The notes under the pieces were generated by a model that saw nothing but the letters and a program-made list of their open reading frames with translations, had not been told where the DNA came from and did no database searches. From assembly GCF_042665255.1 (NCBI RefSeq), contig NZ_JBHTCD010000009.1: 64,000 bases of DNA; one strand, 5' to 3'. The position numbers and the translations under genes were made by a program. Below are positions 9,355 through 18,569 of the stretch, in pieces. How positions within the stretch are numbered: the first letter of the stretch is position 1; every line of letters starts with the position of its first letter. This DNA comes from Insolitispirillum peregrinum (GTDB taxonomy: Bacteria > Pseudomonadota > Alphaproteobacteria > Rhodospirillales > Rhodospirillaceae).

Positions 9355-11123
9355 TTCTGTTCTCCCTTCAGGGTGGTCTGTTCTCCCTTTCGGGTGGCAA
9401 CCATGCGGGCATAGGCTCCGCCCTGTGCCAGCAGCGCCTCGTGGGGACCGTCTTCGATCACCTGCCCGGCGGACAGCACCACGATGCGGTCAGCGTCGCG
9501 CACGGTGGACAGGCGATGGGCAATGGTCAGCATGGTGCGGCCTTGTCGCAGGCGATGCAGGGCGAGGGTGATCGCCTGCTCGGTGGCGGGGTCAAGGTGG
9601 GCGGTCGGCTCATCGCACAGGACCAGCGGGCCGGGGGCATAAAAGGCCCGCGCCAGCGCCATCCGTTGCGCTTCGCCACCGGACAGGCCATGGCCTCCAT
9701 CGCCGATCACCGTCTGCACCCCGTGCGGCAGACGGGCGATGAAGGCATCGGCCTCGGCGTCGTGGATGGCGGCGTGCAGACGGGCCGGGTCAGGCGCGCC
9801 GCTGGCGGTCAGCGCCCGCCCCATGGCGATGGCGTCGGCCACCGTTCCATGCGGCAGGTGCGAGCGCTGCGCCAGATGGGTCACCTGTTGCCGCCAGTCG
9901 GTCAGCGACAGGCTGGACAACGGCTGGTCATCGAGAAAAATCCCGCCGCTGTCCGGGGTGATGAAGCCGCACAACAGGCCGAACAGGGTGGTCTTGCCAG
10001 CACCGCTTTCGCCGACGATGGCGACATGCTCGCCCGCGCGGATGGTCAGCGACAGGCCGTTCAGCGCCGTGCGGCCACTGCCATAGCGCACCGTCACGTT
10101 TTCCAGGCGCAGGGTTTGCCAGGCCGGGACCGGTGTGGCGACGGCAGAAACCTCGGGAACCGGACGGGCGAGGAAGGCGGAAATCTTTTCGGCGGCGGCA
10201 GTGGCTTCCATGCGGGCGTGGCGCTGGGTGCCCATCAGGCGCAGCGGCGTATAGAATTCGGGGGCCAGCAGCAGCAGGAAAAAGCCGGTGTGAAAATCAA
10301 GCGATCCATCGAGCAGGCGAAAGCCGATCAGCACCGCCACCAGCGCCACCGAAACCGAGGCAAAGAATTCCAGCACCAGCGCCGACAGGAACGCCTTGCG
10401 CAACACGCTCATGGTGTCGCGGCGATAGGCTTCGGCCATTGCACCGACCGCTTCGACCATCCGCTGGCTGGCGCGCAGGACCTTCAGGTCCGGCAGGCCG
10501 CGCAGGGCTTCCAGCAGGTGGCCGCCCAGCCGCAGAAGGGTGGCCCACTGGCGCTGATTGGCCTTCTGCGCCGCCTTGCCCGCCAGAATCAGGAACAGCG
10601 GCATCAGCGGCAGGCTGAGGGCCAGAATGCCCGCCGTCTGCCAGTCGAGCGGCAGGGTGATCGCCAGAATCACCGGCGGCAGAACCATCACCGGCGCGCG
10701 GGCCGGCAGCCAGCGCCGCCAATAGGCTTCGGTTCCGGCCACCGCGTCCAGATGGACGGCAGCCATTTCCCCCGGCGAGGTATCGGCCAGCCGCACCGGA
10801 CCAAGGCGCAGGGCATGGTCCAGCAGGCGAGCAAACAGGTGGCGACGGATGGCCGATCCTGCGCGCAGGGTCAGGTGTTCGGTCAGTTGCCCCAGCATCA
10901 GGCGGAGCAAAAACAGACCCGCCAGAGCGGCTATCCGGCTCTGGCAGGCGGCAAGGTCGGCCTTGGCAAACACCACCATGGTGATGATGTCGGCCATGAT
11001 CCAGGCGGCGGCCAGTCCGGTCAGGCCCTGCACCGCGCGGGCGGTCAGGGCCAGCGGCATCAGGCGTCCCGCCGTCCGGCCAGCCGTGCGGATCAGGGAA
11101 GAGGTATCGGCAGTTTTTGTCAC
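9351..11123 (-). CDS. cydD: Heterodimeric ABC exporter subunit CydD
   Basis: Partner of CydC. It has an N-terminal membrane domain and a C-terminal ATPase with Walker A GESGAGKTT, signature LSGGEAQRM and Walker B LVLCDEPTAHLDP; 590 aa is typical. Translation starts at a GTG that overlaps the cydX stop (GTGA), which implies coupling. Together the pair is required for maturation of the cytochrome bd encoded upstream. Confidence 0.95.
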   Translation of the reverse strand: MTKTADTSSLIRTAGRTAGRLMPLALTARAVQGLTGLAAAWIMADIITMVVFAKADLAACQSRIAALAGLFLLRLMLGQLTEHLTLRAGSAIRRHLFARLLDHALRLGPVRLADTSPGEMAAVHLDAVAGTEAYWRRWLPARAPVMVLPPVILAITLPLDWQTAGILALSLPLMPLFLILAGKAAQKANQRQWATLLRLGGHLLEALRGLPDLKVLRASQRMVEAVGAMAEAYRRDTMSVLRKAFLSALVLEFFASVSVALVAVLIGFRLLDGSLDFHTGFFLLLLAPEFYTPLRLMGTQRHARMEATAAAEKISAFLARPVPEVSAVATPVPAWQTLRLENVTVRYGSGRTALNGLSLTIRAGEHVAIVGESGAGKTTLFGLLCGFITPDSGGIFLDDQPLSSLSLTDWRQQVTHLAQRSHLPHGTVADAIAMGRALTASGAPDPARLHAAIHDAEADAFIARLPHGVQTVIGDGGHGLSGGEAQRMALARAFYAPGPLVLCDEPTAHLDPATEQAITLALHRLRQGRTMLTIAHRLSTVRDADRIVVLSAGQVIEDGPHEALLAQGGAYARMVATRKGEQTTLKGEQK

Positions 11124-11242
11124 GGGGTTTTCCGTCGGTCGTCATCGCTGTCGAGGGTATCGCGGAATTCGTACCACATGACATTGATGACGGCGATAGC
11201 GGCGGCGGCAGTTACGCCCAGAATCCATGCAAAATACCACAT
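11120..11242 (-). CDS. cydX: Cytochrome bd oxidase small subunit CydX
   Basis: A 40-residue single-helix protein (MWYFAWILGVTAAAAIAVIN then VMWYEF and an acidic tail) that fits the CydX family, the small subunit that stabilises cytochrome bd haems. It starts at the internal ATG at 11242, preceded by an AGGAG site; the longer open frame upstream is cydB DNA in another frame. It sits between cydB and cydD, the usual position, and overlaps cydD by 4 nt. Confidence 0.9.
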   Translation of the reverse strand: MWYFAWILGVTAAAAIAVINVMWYEFRDTLDSDDDRRKTP

Positions 11243-11262
11243 CTGAGGGGTCTCCTTGTGGT

Positions 11263-12414
11263 TTAGTAGGCGGAATGTGAATTCCTGTTTATCTCTTCGG
11301 CGGTTACTCGGCCCCACATGCGGGTATAACACCAGACAGTGTAGGCCAATACGATCGGCAAAAAGATCACCACCGCCCAGAACATCACGGTCAGGGTCTT
11401 GTGGCTGGAAGCAGCATCCCAGACGGTCAGGCTGGAGTTCGGGTCCAGACTGGACGGCATGATGAACGGGAACATCGCCAGTCCGGCGGTGGCAATGATG
11501 CCTGCCATCGCCAGCGCGCTGGTGACAAAGCCCAGTCCCGGACGGCGGGCCGAGGCCAGCAGGGCGGTCAGCAGCGGGGCCAGCAGCCCGATCGCCGGAG
11601 CCAGCAAGGCCAGCGGCTGGCTGTGGTAGATGTCGAACCACGCCCCGGCGGCGCGCACCACCGTTTTGGCCAGCGGGTTGGGCAGGGCAGCATGGGACGG
11701 TTCGGCAACGATGCGATAACCGTCAATGGCGCTCCACAGCCACAGCCCGGCCAGCCCGAAGGCCAGCGTCACCAGCGGGGCGAGCAGCCGGACCAGCCGC
11801 CGCGACCGCTCGGCCACCTCGCCCGAGGCGCGCAACTGCAACCACAGCCCGCCGTGAACGGTCAGCATGGTCAGGCTGAGCAGGCCGGTCAGCAGGGCAA
11901 ACGGGTTCAGCAGCGGCAGCAGGGCGGTCAGCAGCGAGCCTTGGTAATGCACCCGCAGCAGCTCGTCGAGGCGGAACGGCACTCCTTGCAGCAGGTTGCC
12001 AAAGGCAACACCAAAGATCAGCGCCGGGACGGCTCCGCCAATGAACAGCCCCCAGTCCCACGCACTCCGCCAGCGCGGATGGTCGATTTTCGAGCGGTAA
12101 TCAAAGCCGACCGGGCGAAAGAACAGCGCGAACAGCACCAGCAGCATCGCCATGTAAAAGCCGGAGAACGCCGCCGCATAGACCGCAGGCCAGGCGGCAA
12201 AGATCGCCCCGCCTGCGGTGATGAACCACACCTGATTGCCGTCCCAGTGCGGGCCGACGGTGTTGATGGCAATCCGGCGTTCGGTATCGTTGCGGGCGAC
12301 GAACGGCAGCAGGCTGCCGACGCCCATGTCCATGCCGTCGGTGATGGCAAAGCCGATCAGCAGGGTGCCGACCAGCACCCACCACACCAGTTTCAGGGTT
12401 TCATAGTCCAGCAT
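11263..12414 (-). CDS. cydB: Cytochrome bd ubiquinol oxidase subunit II
   Basis: Membrane subunit of cytochrome bd, a high-affinity quinol oxidase that does not pump protons. At 383 aa it matches the family (~379 in E. coli). The N-terminus MLDYETLKLVWWVLVG and the segment FAITDGMDMGVG are characteristic. The ATG at 12414 is preceded by GGAGG; 20 further in-frame codons upstream are not needed. It follows cydA with a 10-bp gap. Confidence 0.97.
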   Translation of the reverse strand: MLDYETLKLVWWVLVGTLLIGFAITDGMDMGVGSLLPFVARNDTERRIAINTVGPHWDGNQVWFITAGGAIFAAWPAVYAAAFSGFYMAMLLVLFALFFRPVGFDYRSKIDHPRWRSAWDWGLFIGGAVPALIFGVAFGNLLQGVPFRLDELLRVHYQGSLLTALLPLLNPFALLTGLLSLTMLTVHGGLWLQLRASGEVAERSRRLVRLLAPLVTLAFGLAGLWLWSAIDGYRIVAEPSHAALPNPLAKTVVRAAGAWFDIYHSQPLALLAPAIGLLAPLLTALLASARRPGLGFVTSALAMAGIIATAGLAMFPFIMPSSLDPNSSLTVWDAASSHKTLTVMFWAVVIFLPIVLAYTVWCYTRMWGRVTAEEINRNSHSAY

Positions 12415-12424
12415 CACAGCCTCC

Positions 12425-13984
12425 TTATTCCGCCGGATGGGCTTCAAAATGATAGCGGCCGGTGTGCAGGGCACTGGGCCCCAGACGGGCGTATTTCACC
12501 ATCAGGAACACTTCGATGATCAGCAGCACGGTGTAAAAGGTGGCAAAGCCGGCCAGCGAGAAAATCAGGTCGCCGGAGGTCAGGCTGGAGGTGGCGAGGA
12601 AGGTCGGCAGGACTTCGCCAATCGCCCACGGTTGGCGGCCAAACTCGGCGACGAACCACCCCAGTTCACAGGACAGCCACGGCAGGGGAATGGCGGCCAC
12701 CGCCATCCACAACAGCCAGCGGTGCTGTTCCAGACGGCGGCTGGCGTTCAGCACAAAGGCGGCAGCAAAGATGAACAGCATGGTAAAGCCAAAGGCGACC
12801 ATCAGGCGAAAGCCCCAGAACAGCGGCCAGACGGTGGGGATGGTCGAGGCCGCCGCCGCCTGAATCTGTGCCTCGCTGGCGGTGGTGGGGTCTTCGACAA
12901 ACTGCTTCAGCAGCAGGCCATAGCCGATGTCCGCCGCATGGGCGTCAAAAGTGGCGCGGGTGTCCGGGCTGCTGTCGCCCGCGCGGATTTTTTGCAGGGC
13001 GCCATAGGCGATCTGGCCCGAACGAATACGGGCTTCGTGGTCGCGTTGCAGGTCGGCCAGTCCCTTGACCTCGGTATCGGTCGAGCGGGTGGCGATCAGA
13101 CCCAGCAGGTACGGCACCTTGAGGGCGGCATGGGTTTCCTGCGTTTCCTGTGACGGGAAGCCGAACAGGGTGAAGCTGGCCGGGGCCGGTTCGGTTTTCC
13201 ATTCGGCTTCGATGGCGGCCAGCTTGACCTTTTGCACGTCGCCCAGCTCATAACCGCTTTCATCACCCAGCACGATCACCGCCAGACACGAGGCCAGCCC
13301 GAAACCGGCAGCCACCGCAAACGAGCGGCGGGCAAAGGCCAGATCGCGCCCTTTCAGCAGGTACCACGAGGAAATGCCCAGCACGAACATCGAGGCGGTA
13401 ACGTATCCCGCCGCCACCGTGTGGACGAATTTCACCTGCGCCACCGGGTTCAGGAACACCTCGGTAAAGCTCATCATTTCCATGCGCATGGTTTCGGGCG
13501 AAAACACCGCCCCGACCGGGTTTTGCATCCAGCCGTTGGCGACCAGAATCCACAGGGCCGACAGGTTCGACCCCAATGCAGTGAAGAAAGTCACCGCCAG
13601 ATGCTGGCGTTTGCCGAGCTTGTCCCAGCCAAGGAAGAACAGCCCGATGAAGGTGGATTCGAGGAAAAAGGCCATCAGGCCTTCGATCGCCAGCGGCGCG
13701 CCGAACACGTCCCCGACATAGTGGGCGTAATAGGACCAGTTGGTGCCGAATTCAAATTCCATCGTCAGGCCGGTGGTGACCCCGAGGGCAAAGTTGATCC
13801 CGAACAGCTTGCCCCAAAAGCGGGTCATGTCGCGGTAAATCTCTTTGCCGGTCATCACATAGGTTGTTTCCATGATCACCAGCAGCCAGCTGAGGCCCAG
13901 TGTCAGGGGAACAAACAGAAAGTGGTATAGCGCGGTGACGGCGAACTGCCAGCGGGACAGTTCGACAAATGTCTGGTCGATCAT
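12425..13984 (-). CDS. cydA: Cytochrome bd ubiquinol oxidase subunit I
   Basis: Haem-bearing subunit of cytochrome bd. In the 519-aa protein starting at 13984 the probable haem ligand His21 sits in ALYHFLFVPLTLG, a second histidine is in KFVHTVAAGY, the methionine ligand is in GFRLMVAFG, and the GRQPW signature is present (FGRQPWAIGEVLPT). The quinol loop is long, as in the E. coli type. In-frame codons upstream of 13984 form an implausible N-terminus. It is the first structural gene after nsrR. Confidence 0.97.
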   Translation of the reverse strand: MIDQTFVELSRWQFAVTALYHFLFVPLTLGLSWLLVIMETTYVMTGKEIYRDMTRFWGKLFGINFALGVTTGLTMEFEFGTNWSYYAHYVGDVFGAPLAIEGLMAFFLESTFIGLFFLGWDKLGKRQHLAVTFFTALGSNLSALWILVANGWMQNPVGAVFSPETMRMEMMSFTEVFLNPVAQVKFVHTVAAGYVTASMFVLGISSWYLLKGRDLAFARRSFAVAAGFGLASCLAVIVLGDESGYELGDVQKVKLAAIEAEWKTEPAPASFTLFGFPSQETQETHAALKVPYLLGLIATRSTDTEVKGLADLQRDHEARIRSGQIAYGALQKIRAGDSSPDTRATFDAHAADIGYGLLLKQFVEDPTTASEAQIQAAAASTIPTVWPLFWGFRLMVAFGFTMLFIFAAAFVLNASRRLEQHRWLLWMAVAAIPLPWLSCELGWFVAEFGRQPWAIGEVLPTFLATSSLTSGDLIFSLAGFATFYTVLLIIEVFLMVKYARLGPSALHTGRYHFEAHPAE

Positions 13985-14111
13985 CAGGACGATCTCCCGG
14001 ATGAGGGCGTTGAAGGACGCAACGCCTGTGACCGGTGCAGACAAGGCAGGGGCCGGGGCGATGCGCGGGCGGAGCAAGAGCGGCTCTGCCTTCGGGATAC
14101 GCCTTCAAAGA

Positions 14112-14128
14112 TTTATCGTCAATAAATA
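14112..14128. promoter_or_regulatory. Candidate operator before cydA
   Basis: A perfect inverted repeat, ATTTAT-CGTCA-ATAAAT, lies in the AT-rich 161-bp gap between nsrR and cydA, about 130 bp upstream of the cydA start. It is the only clear palindrome there. Binding by NsrR or another redox regulator is inferred from position. Confidence 0.35.
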
Positions 14129-14145
14129 TTTAGGTCTCTCTAATG

Positions 14146-14652
14146 TTATGGGGAGGCAGGCCGCAGCGGACAGCCGCTTTCCAACACGGGAACCGCCGGA
14201 ACCGGCACGGGCTGGACCGCATCAAGGGCAAAAATCGCCTGCAATTCCGCCTTGTTGGCGGCGAGGTCGGCCAGCGTGACCGAATCGAGCACTGCCAGAA
14301 AGGCGGCATTGGCCGCTTGCAACGCCTTGCGGAAATGGCAGGCATGGATCAGCGGACAGGTGTTGGTTGCCGGATCAAAGCATTCCACCAGCTTGAAGCC
14401 GTCTTCGGTTTTGCGGATCACTGCGCCCAGCACAATCGCCTCGGGGGCGACCGCCAGCCGAAAGCCGCCCCTGTTGCCGCGCACGGTGTCCAGATAGCCC
14501 CAGGCTCCCAGATGATGGACGCATTTCACCAGATGGGCCTCGGAAATACCGAAGCGGGCCGAGCTTTCCCGGATGGTGGTCAGGGTGGGCGAGCGCACGG
14601 CGGCAATCATCAGCAGGCGGACGCAGTAGTTGGAAAAGCTGGTCAGTTTCAT
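14146..14652 (-). CDS. nsrR: Rrf2-family regulator, NsrR-like
   Basis: A 168-aa winged-helix Rrf2 protein. Cys91, Cys99 and Cys105 (LVECFDPATNTCPLIHAC) match the three-cysteine iron-sulfur site of NsrR, the nitric-oxide-sensing repressor, better than IscR or RirA; the helix-turn-helix is around residues 25-50. I use the ATG at 14652 (MKLTSFSNYCVRLL), the family N-terminus. Its location directly upstream of and co-oriented with cydABXDC suggests NO-responsive control of cytochrome bd, which is relatively NO-tolerant. The regulatory link is inference. Confidence 0.85.
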   Translation of the reverse strand: MKLTSFSNYCVRLLMIAAVRSPTLTTIRESSARFGISEAHLVKCVHHLGAWGYLDTVRGNRGGFRLAVAPEAIVLGAVIRKTEDGFKLVECFDPATNTCPLIHACHFRKALQAANAAFLAVLDSVTLADLAANKAELQAIFALDAVQPVPVPAVPVLESGCPLRPASP

Positions 14653-14699
14653 CGACGGTACAGCCTCTGGCAGGGCAAGGACGGGCGGAGATCTGCCCT

Positions 14700-14726
14700 G
14701 TAACATATATGATGTATAAATCTTAC
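14700..14726. promoter_or_regulatory. Candidate NsrR autoregulatory site
   Basis: A 27-bp imperfect palindrome with GTAA and TTAC ends and an AT-rich middle (9 of 13 half-site positions symmetric) lies 48-74 bp upstream of the nsrR start. Its length and AT-richness suit an Rrf2-family operator; no experimental motif was available to compare. Confidence 0.4.
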
Positions 14727-14910
14727 GGAATACCCGTTTTAATAAAAAGGCTATTCAGGCCTGTCGCAAAATTGCCGTGATGCCGTCGTCAAAAAGCCCT
14801 CTTTTGCCTCCAGCATGACCTACCAGGAGGGGTTTCGTGCCGCATTGATCTTCCCATGGTGACGGTATTGATGTACTTCCCTTGTTCTTGGGGTTTTATC
14901 AGCAAAGCGC

Positions 14911-14941
14911 AGGTCGGGTGAGCATACCGCCGACCTTTTTT
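14911..14941 (+). terminator. Terminator-like hairpin 21 bp before the next gene
   Basis: Stem AGGTCGG/CCGACCT (14911-14917 and 14930-14936) is followed by six T (14936-14941). It lies just before the ATG at 14962, so it is either an attenuator for that gene or the end of a short upstream transcript. The remaining DNA between nsrR and this hairpin shows no ORF or RNA gene I recognise apart from the candidate NsrR site. Confidence 0.5.
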
Positions 14942-14961
14942 CTAAACCGGGTGACAAAACG

Positions 14962-15954
14962 ATGTCCAAAAAGGTGTTGATCGGCGGACTGGTCGGTGTG
15001 GTGGTGGTGGGGCTGGCCATGGGGGGCTGGGTCTATGCCACGCACAAGGCAACAGAATTCGCCAGGGCCGAGGTTGACAAGTTTCTGGTGACCAGCCAGT
15101 TGCAGGGAAAGGTCACCTATCAGGAGGTGACAGCCTCGCCGCTGGGATCGGCGTCGATCAAGGGCATTGCCGTGACCGCCCCCGAAGCGCAGGGGGTGAC
15201 CATTGACGAAATTTCGGTCAAGGATGCCGAATTCCATGATGGGAAGATGTACAAGGGCACGCTCAATGCGCATGGGGTGAAGGTGCCGCTGGTCGAACTG
15301 GCCAATCGCCAAACCCTGTCGCCATCGGATCAGCAGCTCGTGCAGGGTATGGCGCGGATGGGCTATGGCGTGCTGTATGGCGATCTTGGCATGACGTCCG
15401 GCTATGACGCCAAATCGCAGCAGGCGACCTCTGTCCTGTCCCTGAGCATCAAGGACATGCTGACCCTGTCTCTGGACGTCGGCTATGGCAATGTCAGTGA
15501 AGAGTTGATCAAATCCTTCATGGCCTTCAGCGAGCTGGCCGCAACCGGGACCGCATCGCAGCAGCAGATGGTCGGGCAGTTGCTGGGGGCTTTGGGGCAG
15601 GCAGGCAATGTGACGCTGTTGAACAACAGCTTCCGGGTTGACCTGCAAGGGCTGGCGCCACGTTTGCAGAAAGAGCTGGACAAGGAACAGCCGGGGCTGC
15701 TGGCACAGCAGGCCGGTGTCCTGTCCCAGACCCTGTCGCAAGGTCTGATCAAGGCAGGGGTGGCTCAGGCGGACGCACAAAAGGCCGGGACGGCTGTGTC
15801 CGAGCTGCTCCAGAAAGGCACGCCGCTAACGGTAAAGTCCAACATGGCCGTGCCGTTGCCAGTGTTCAAGAACGGCAACTTCATGATGCCCGCCTTTACC
15901 GATGTCGGGACCTATCTGGCGGTGACGAAGACCACCATCAGCAGCGGCACCTGA
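14962..15954 (+). CDS. Membrane-anchored protein of unknown function
   Basis: A 330-aa protein with one N-terminal membrane helix (about residues 5-25, LIGGLVGVVVVGLAMGGWVY), so most of it is probably periplasmic. Residues 50-90 (VTYQEVTASPLGSASIKGIAV) show the alternating pattern seen in DUF945/YdgA and AsmA-like periplasmic proteins, but I cannot assign it to either. The C-terminal half is alanine-, glutamine- and leucine-rich and probably helical. It stands alone between nsrR and a strong terminator. Confidence 0.8.
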   Translation: MSKKVLIGGLVGVVVVGLAMGGWVYATHKATEFARAEVDKFLVTSQLQGKVTYQEVTASPLGSASIKGIAVTAPEAQGVTIDEISVKDAEFHDGKMYKGTLNAHGVKVPLVELANRQTLSPSDQQLVQGMARMGYGVLYGDLGMTSGYDAKSQQATSVLSLSIKDMLTLSLDVGYGNVSEELIKSFMAFSELAATGTASQQQMVGQLLGALGQAGNVTLLNNSFRVDLQGLAPRLQKELDKEQPGLLAQQAGVLSQTLSQGLIKAGVAQADAQKAGTAVSELLQKGTPLTVKSNMAVPLPVFKNGNFMMPAFTDVGTYLAVTKTTISSGT

Positions 15955-15977
15955 TCGCAGGCTGCCGTTTCCCCACC

Positions 15978-16025
15978 CCAACCCCCACGCCGAGGCAGCA
16001 CCCCGGCGTGGGGGTTGGCGTTTTT
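15978..16025. terminator. Strong, probably bidirectional terminator
   Basis: A perfect 15-bp stem (CCAACCCCCACGCCG at 15978-15992 with its complement at 16004-16018), an 11-nt loop and T5 at 16021-16025. It separates the rightward unknown gene from the leftward nad operon and probably ends both. Confidence 0.85.
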
Positions 16026-16875
16026 AGCCGATGAAGTCCAGTCCGACATCCAGCGACTGGGCGCTGTGGGTCAGGAAGCCCAGCGAGACCAGATTGACCC
16101 CGCTGGCGGCAATGGCGGCCAGATTGTCGAGGGTCACCCCCCCCGAAGCCTCGGTGGTCATCCGCCCGGCGACCAGCGCCACTGCTTCGCGCAGTTGATC
16201 CGGGCCCATGTTGTCGAGCAGAACCGCATCGGCCCCGGTTGCCAGCAGTTCGCGCAACTGGTCGAGGGTATCCACTTCGACTTCGATCTTCACCATGTGG
16301 CCGAGACTGCTTTTGGCCCGCCGCACCGCTTCGGTGATGCCGCCGGCCACCGCAATGTGGTTGTCCTTGATCAGCACCGCATCGTCCAGACCAAAGCGGT
16401 GATTGGTGCCGCCGCCGGTGCGGACGGCGTACTTTTCCAGCACCCGCAGGCCCGGAGTGGTCTTGCGGGTACAGGCAATGTCACAGCCCAGCGGCTTGGC
16501 AAGCGCCACACACTGGCGGGTGTTGGTGGCAATCGCCGACAGGCGGCCCAGCAGGTTCAGGGCCACCCGCTCGCCGGTCAGGATGCCACGGGCCGGGCCG
16601 GAAACGGTGGCAACGGTGGTGCCGGGTTCAACGTCGCTGCCGTCGGGGTGGTGGATGTCAAACACCACCGCCGGATCGACCAGCCGGAACACCAGCTCGG
16701 CCATCGGCAAACCGCACACGCGGCCCGCCTTGCGCAGTTTGACTTCGGCGCGGGCGGTCATCCCCGGCGGGGCGATGGCATCGGTGGTGATGTCACCGGC
16801 CCGCCCCATGTCTTCGCGCAGGGCGTCGCGCAACAGGGGCTCGATGATCAGCGGATGAGGGGCGGACAGGGTCAT
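16024..16875 (-). CDS. nadC: Nicotinate-nucleotide pyrophosphorylase (carboxylating)
   Basis: Quinolinate phosphoribosyltransferase: quinolinate + PRPP to nicotinate mononucleotide + CO2, third step of de novo NAD synthesis. The 283-aa protein starts at the ATG at 16875, which overlaps the nadB stop. Landmarks: EDMGRAGDITTDA near the N-terminus, RLSAIATNTR, CTRKTTPGLR, KYAVRTGGGTNHR, IKDNHI and EASGGVTL. Last gene of nadABC. Confidence 0.97.
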   Translation of the reverse strand: MTLSAPHPLIIEPLLRDALREDMGRAGDITTDAIAPPGMTARAEVKLRKAGRVCGLPMAELVFRLVDPAVVFDIHHPDGSDVEPGTTVATVSGPARGILTGERVALNLLGRLSAIATNTRQCVALAKPLGCDIACTRKTTPGLRVLEKYAVRTGGGTNHRFGLDDAVLIKDNHIAVAGGITEAVRRAKSSLGHMVKIEVEVDTLDQLRELLATGADAVLLDNMGPDQLREAVALVAGRMTTEASGGVTLDNLAAIAASGVNLVSLGFLTHSAQSLDVGLDFIG

Positions 16876-18569
16876 GCTGGGCTCCGGGGAACGGACTGAA
16901 GGGGAAACAGGGTGCTGGCCGGGGCGGGGTTTGACGGCTCGCCTGCCAGCCCGTGCAAGGGGAGGATTTCCGCACTGCGCGGGGTGCGTCCCTGCCGGAC
17001 GGTCAGCCGGTGGCAAAAGGCCTCGCGCGGCTGCGGGTGGTCAAGGCGGCAATGGGCACCCCGACTTTCCTGCCGGTGCTCGGCACTGGCCAGCAGCAAC
17101 GGCACCAGGGTCAGCAGGGAACGGGCCTCGGTCCAGGCCTGCCCATCGGCGAGCGACGGTGCTACCCGTGGCAGAGCGGAAAACTGCTGGTCAAGGCGGG
17201 CCACCTCGTCGATGGCCGCGCGCAGGCCTTCACCGTCGCGCACCAGCCCCAAGGCGCGGCTGCACAGGGCGCGCAGGGCGTCGCGCAGCGCGCGGCAGCC
17301 CGCGCCATCGCGCACGGCGGGGATGCTGACGGCGGCAATCGCCATCTCGCGGTTCAGGCGGCCATCGGCGGCGGCCAGCGTGATATCGGCGGCCACCCGG
17401 TCACCAAACACCAGCGCTTCCAGCAGCGAGTTCGACGCCAGCCGGTTGGCACCATGGACGCCGGTACAGGCCACTTCGCCACAGGCCCACAGGCCGCCGA
17501 GGCTGGTGCGTCCGCGGTGATCGGTGATCACCCCGCCCATGTGATAGTGGGCAGCGGGAACCACCGGCACCGGAGCGGTGAACGGGTCAAAGCCATGGGC
17601 GCGGCAGCTTTCCAGCACCTGCGGGAAGTGCCCGGCACCATCACGGGCCAGCGCCGGACGCAGATCGAGGAACACCGGCTGCCCCGCTGCCGCCCGTTTG
17701 CCGACGGCACGCGCCACCACATCCCGCGGAGCCAGGTCGGCCAGCGGGTGTTCGGCGGCCATGAACGCCACCCCGTCCCGGTCGAGCAGTACCGCGCCGG
17801 AACCGCGCAGGGCTTCGGTCAGCAGTGGCAGCCGCGAGCCGTCGCTGTCGGGAACGGCCAGCGCGGTGGGGTGGAACTGCATGAATTCGAGATCAGCCAG
17901 CAGGGCGCGGGCGCGGGCGGCCATCGCCAGACCGTCGCCGGTATTTTCCGGCGGGTTGGTGGTCTCGCGCCACGCCATCCCCATGCCACCGCTGGCCAGC
18001 ACCACCGCGCTGGCGGGCTGGATGCGCCAGCCGGTTGGGTCGAGGATCAGCACCCCGCGCAGGCTGTTGCCGTGCGGGTCAAGGATCAGGTCAACCGCCA
18101 GCGAGTCACTGCAACAGGTGATCGACGGGGTGCTGGCGACCTCGGCCAGCAGGGTGGCGGCGACGTGTTTGCCGGTAGAGTCCCCTCCGGCATGGATCAC
18201 CCGCGCCTGTCCGTGAGCGGCTTCGCGGGCCAGTGCCAGCCGACCATCGCTGGTACGGTCAAACGGCATCCCCTGCGCCAGCAGGCGGGCGATGGCGCGC
18301 GGGCCTTCGTGGGCCAGCAGGGCGGCGATGCTGCCATCGGTCAAACCGGCTCCGGCGCTGACGGTATCGGCGGCGTGCAGGGCTGGCTGATCGGCCTCGG
18401 CCAGCGCCGCCGCGATGCCGCCTTGCGCCCACGGGGTCGAGCCTGCGGTCAGGCTGGCGGTCTTGCTGAGGACCATTACCGGCAGAGGGGCCAGCGACAG
18501 GGCGGCGGACAGGCCAGCCGCGCCGCTGCCGATCACCACCACCGGAGGAAGCGGAGAGGAGTGGGTCAT
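16872..18569 (-). CDS. nadB: L-aspartate oxidase
   Basis: FAD enzyme oxidising L-aspartate to iminoaspartate, first step of de novo NAD synthesis. It has an N-terminal FAD-binding GSGAAGLSAAL, then GSTPWAQGGIAAAL, GGMGMAWRETTNP, and the C-terminal HMGGV / GANRLASNSLLEALVFG motifs of succinate dehydrogenase-like flavoproteins. 565 aa from the ATG at 18569; a GTG one codon earlier is possible. It overlaps nadA upstream and nadC downstream. Confidence 0.96.
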   Translation of the reverse strand: MTHSSPLPPVVVIGSGAAGLSAALSLAPLPVMVLSKTASLTAGSTPWAQGGIAAALAEADQPALHAADTVSAGAGLTDGSIAALLAHEGPRAIARLLAQGMPFDRTSDGRLALAREAAHGQARVIHAGGDSTGKHVAATLLAEVASTPSITCCSDSLAVDLILDPHGNSLRGVLILDPTGWRIQPASAVVLASGGMGMAWRETTNPPENTGDGLAMAARARALLADLEFMQFHPTALAVPDSDGSRLPLLTEALRGSGAVLLDRDGVAFMAAEHPLADLAPRDVVARAVGKRAAAGQPVFLDLRPALARDGAGHFPQVLESCRAHGFDPFTAPVPVVPAAHYHMGGVITDHRGRTSLGGLWACGEVACTGVHGANRLASNSLLEALVFGDRVAADITLAAADGRLNREMAIAAVSIPAVRDGAGCRALRDALRALCSRALGLVRDGEGLRAAIDEVARLDQQFSALPRVAPSLADGQAWTEARSLLTLVPLLLASAEHRQESRGAHCRLDHPQPREAFCHRLTVRQGRTPRSAEILPLHGLAGEPSNPAPASTLFPLQSVPRSPA

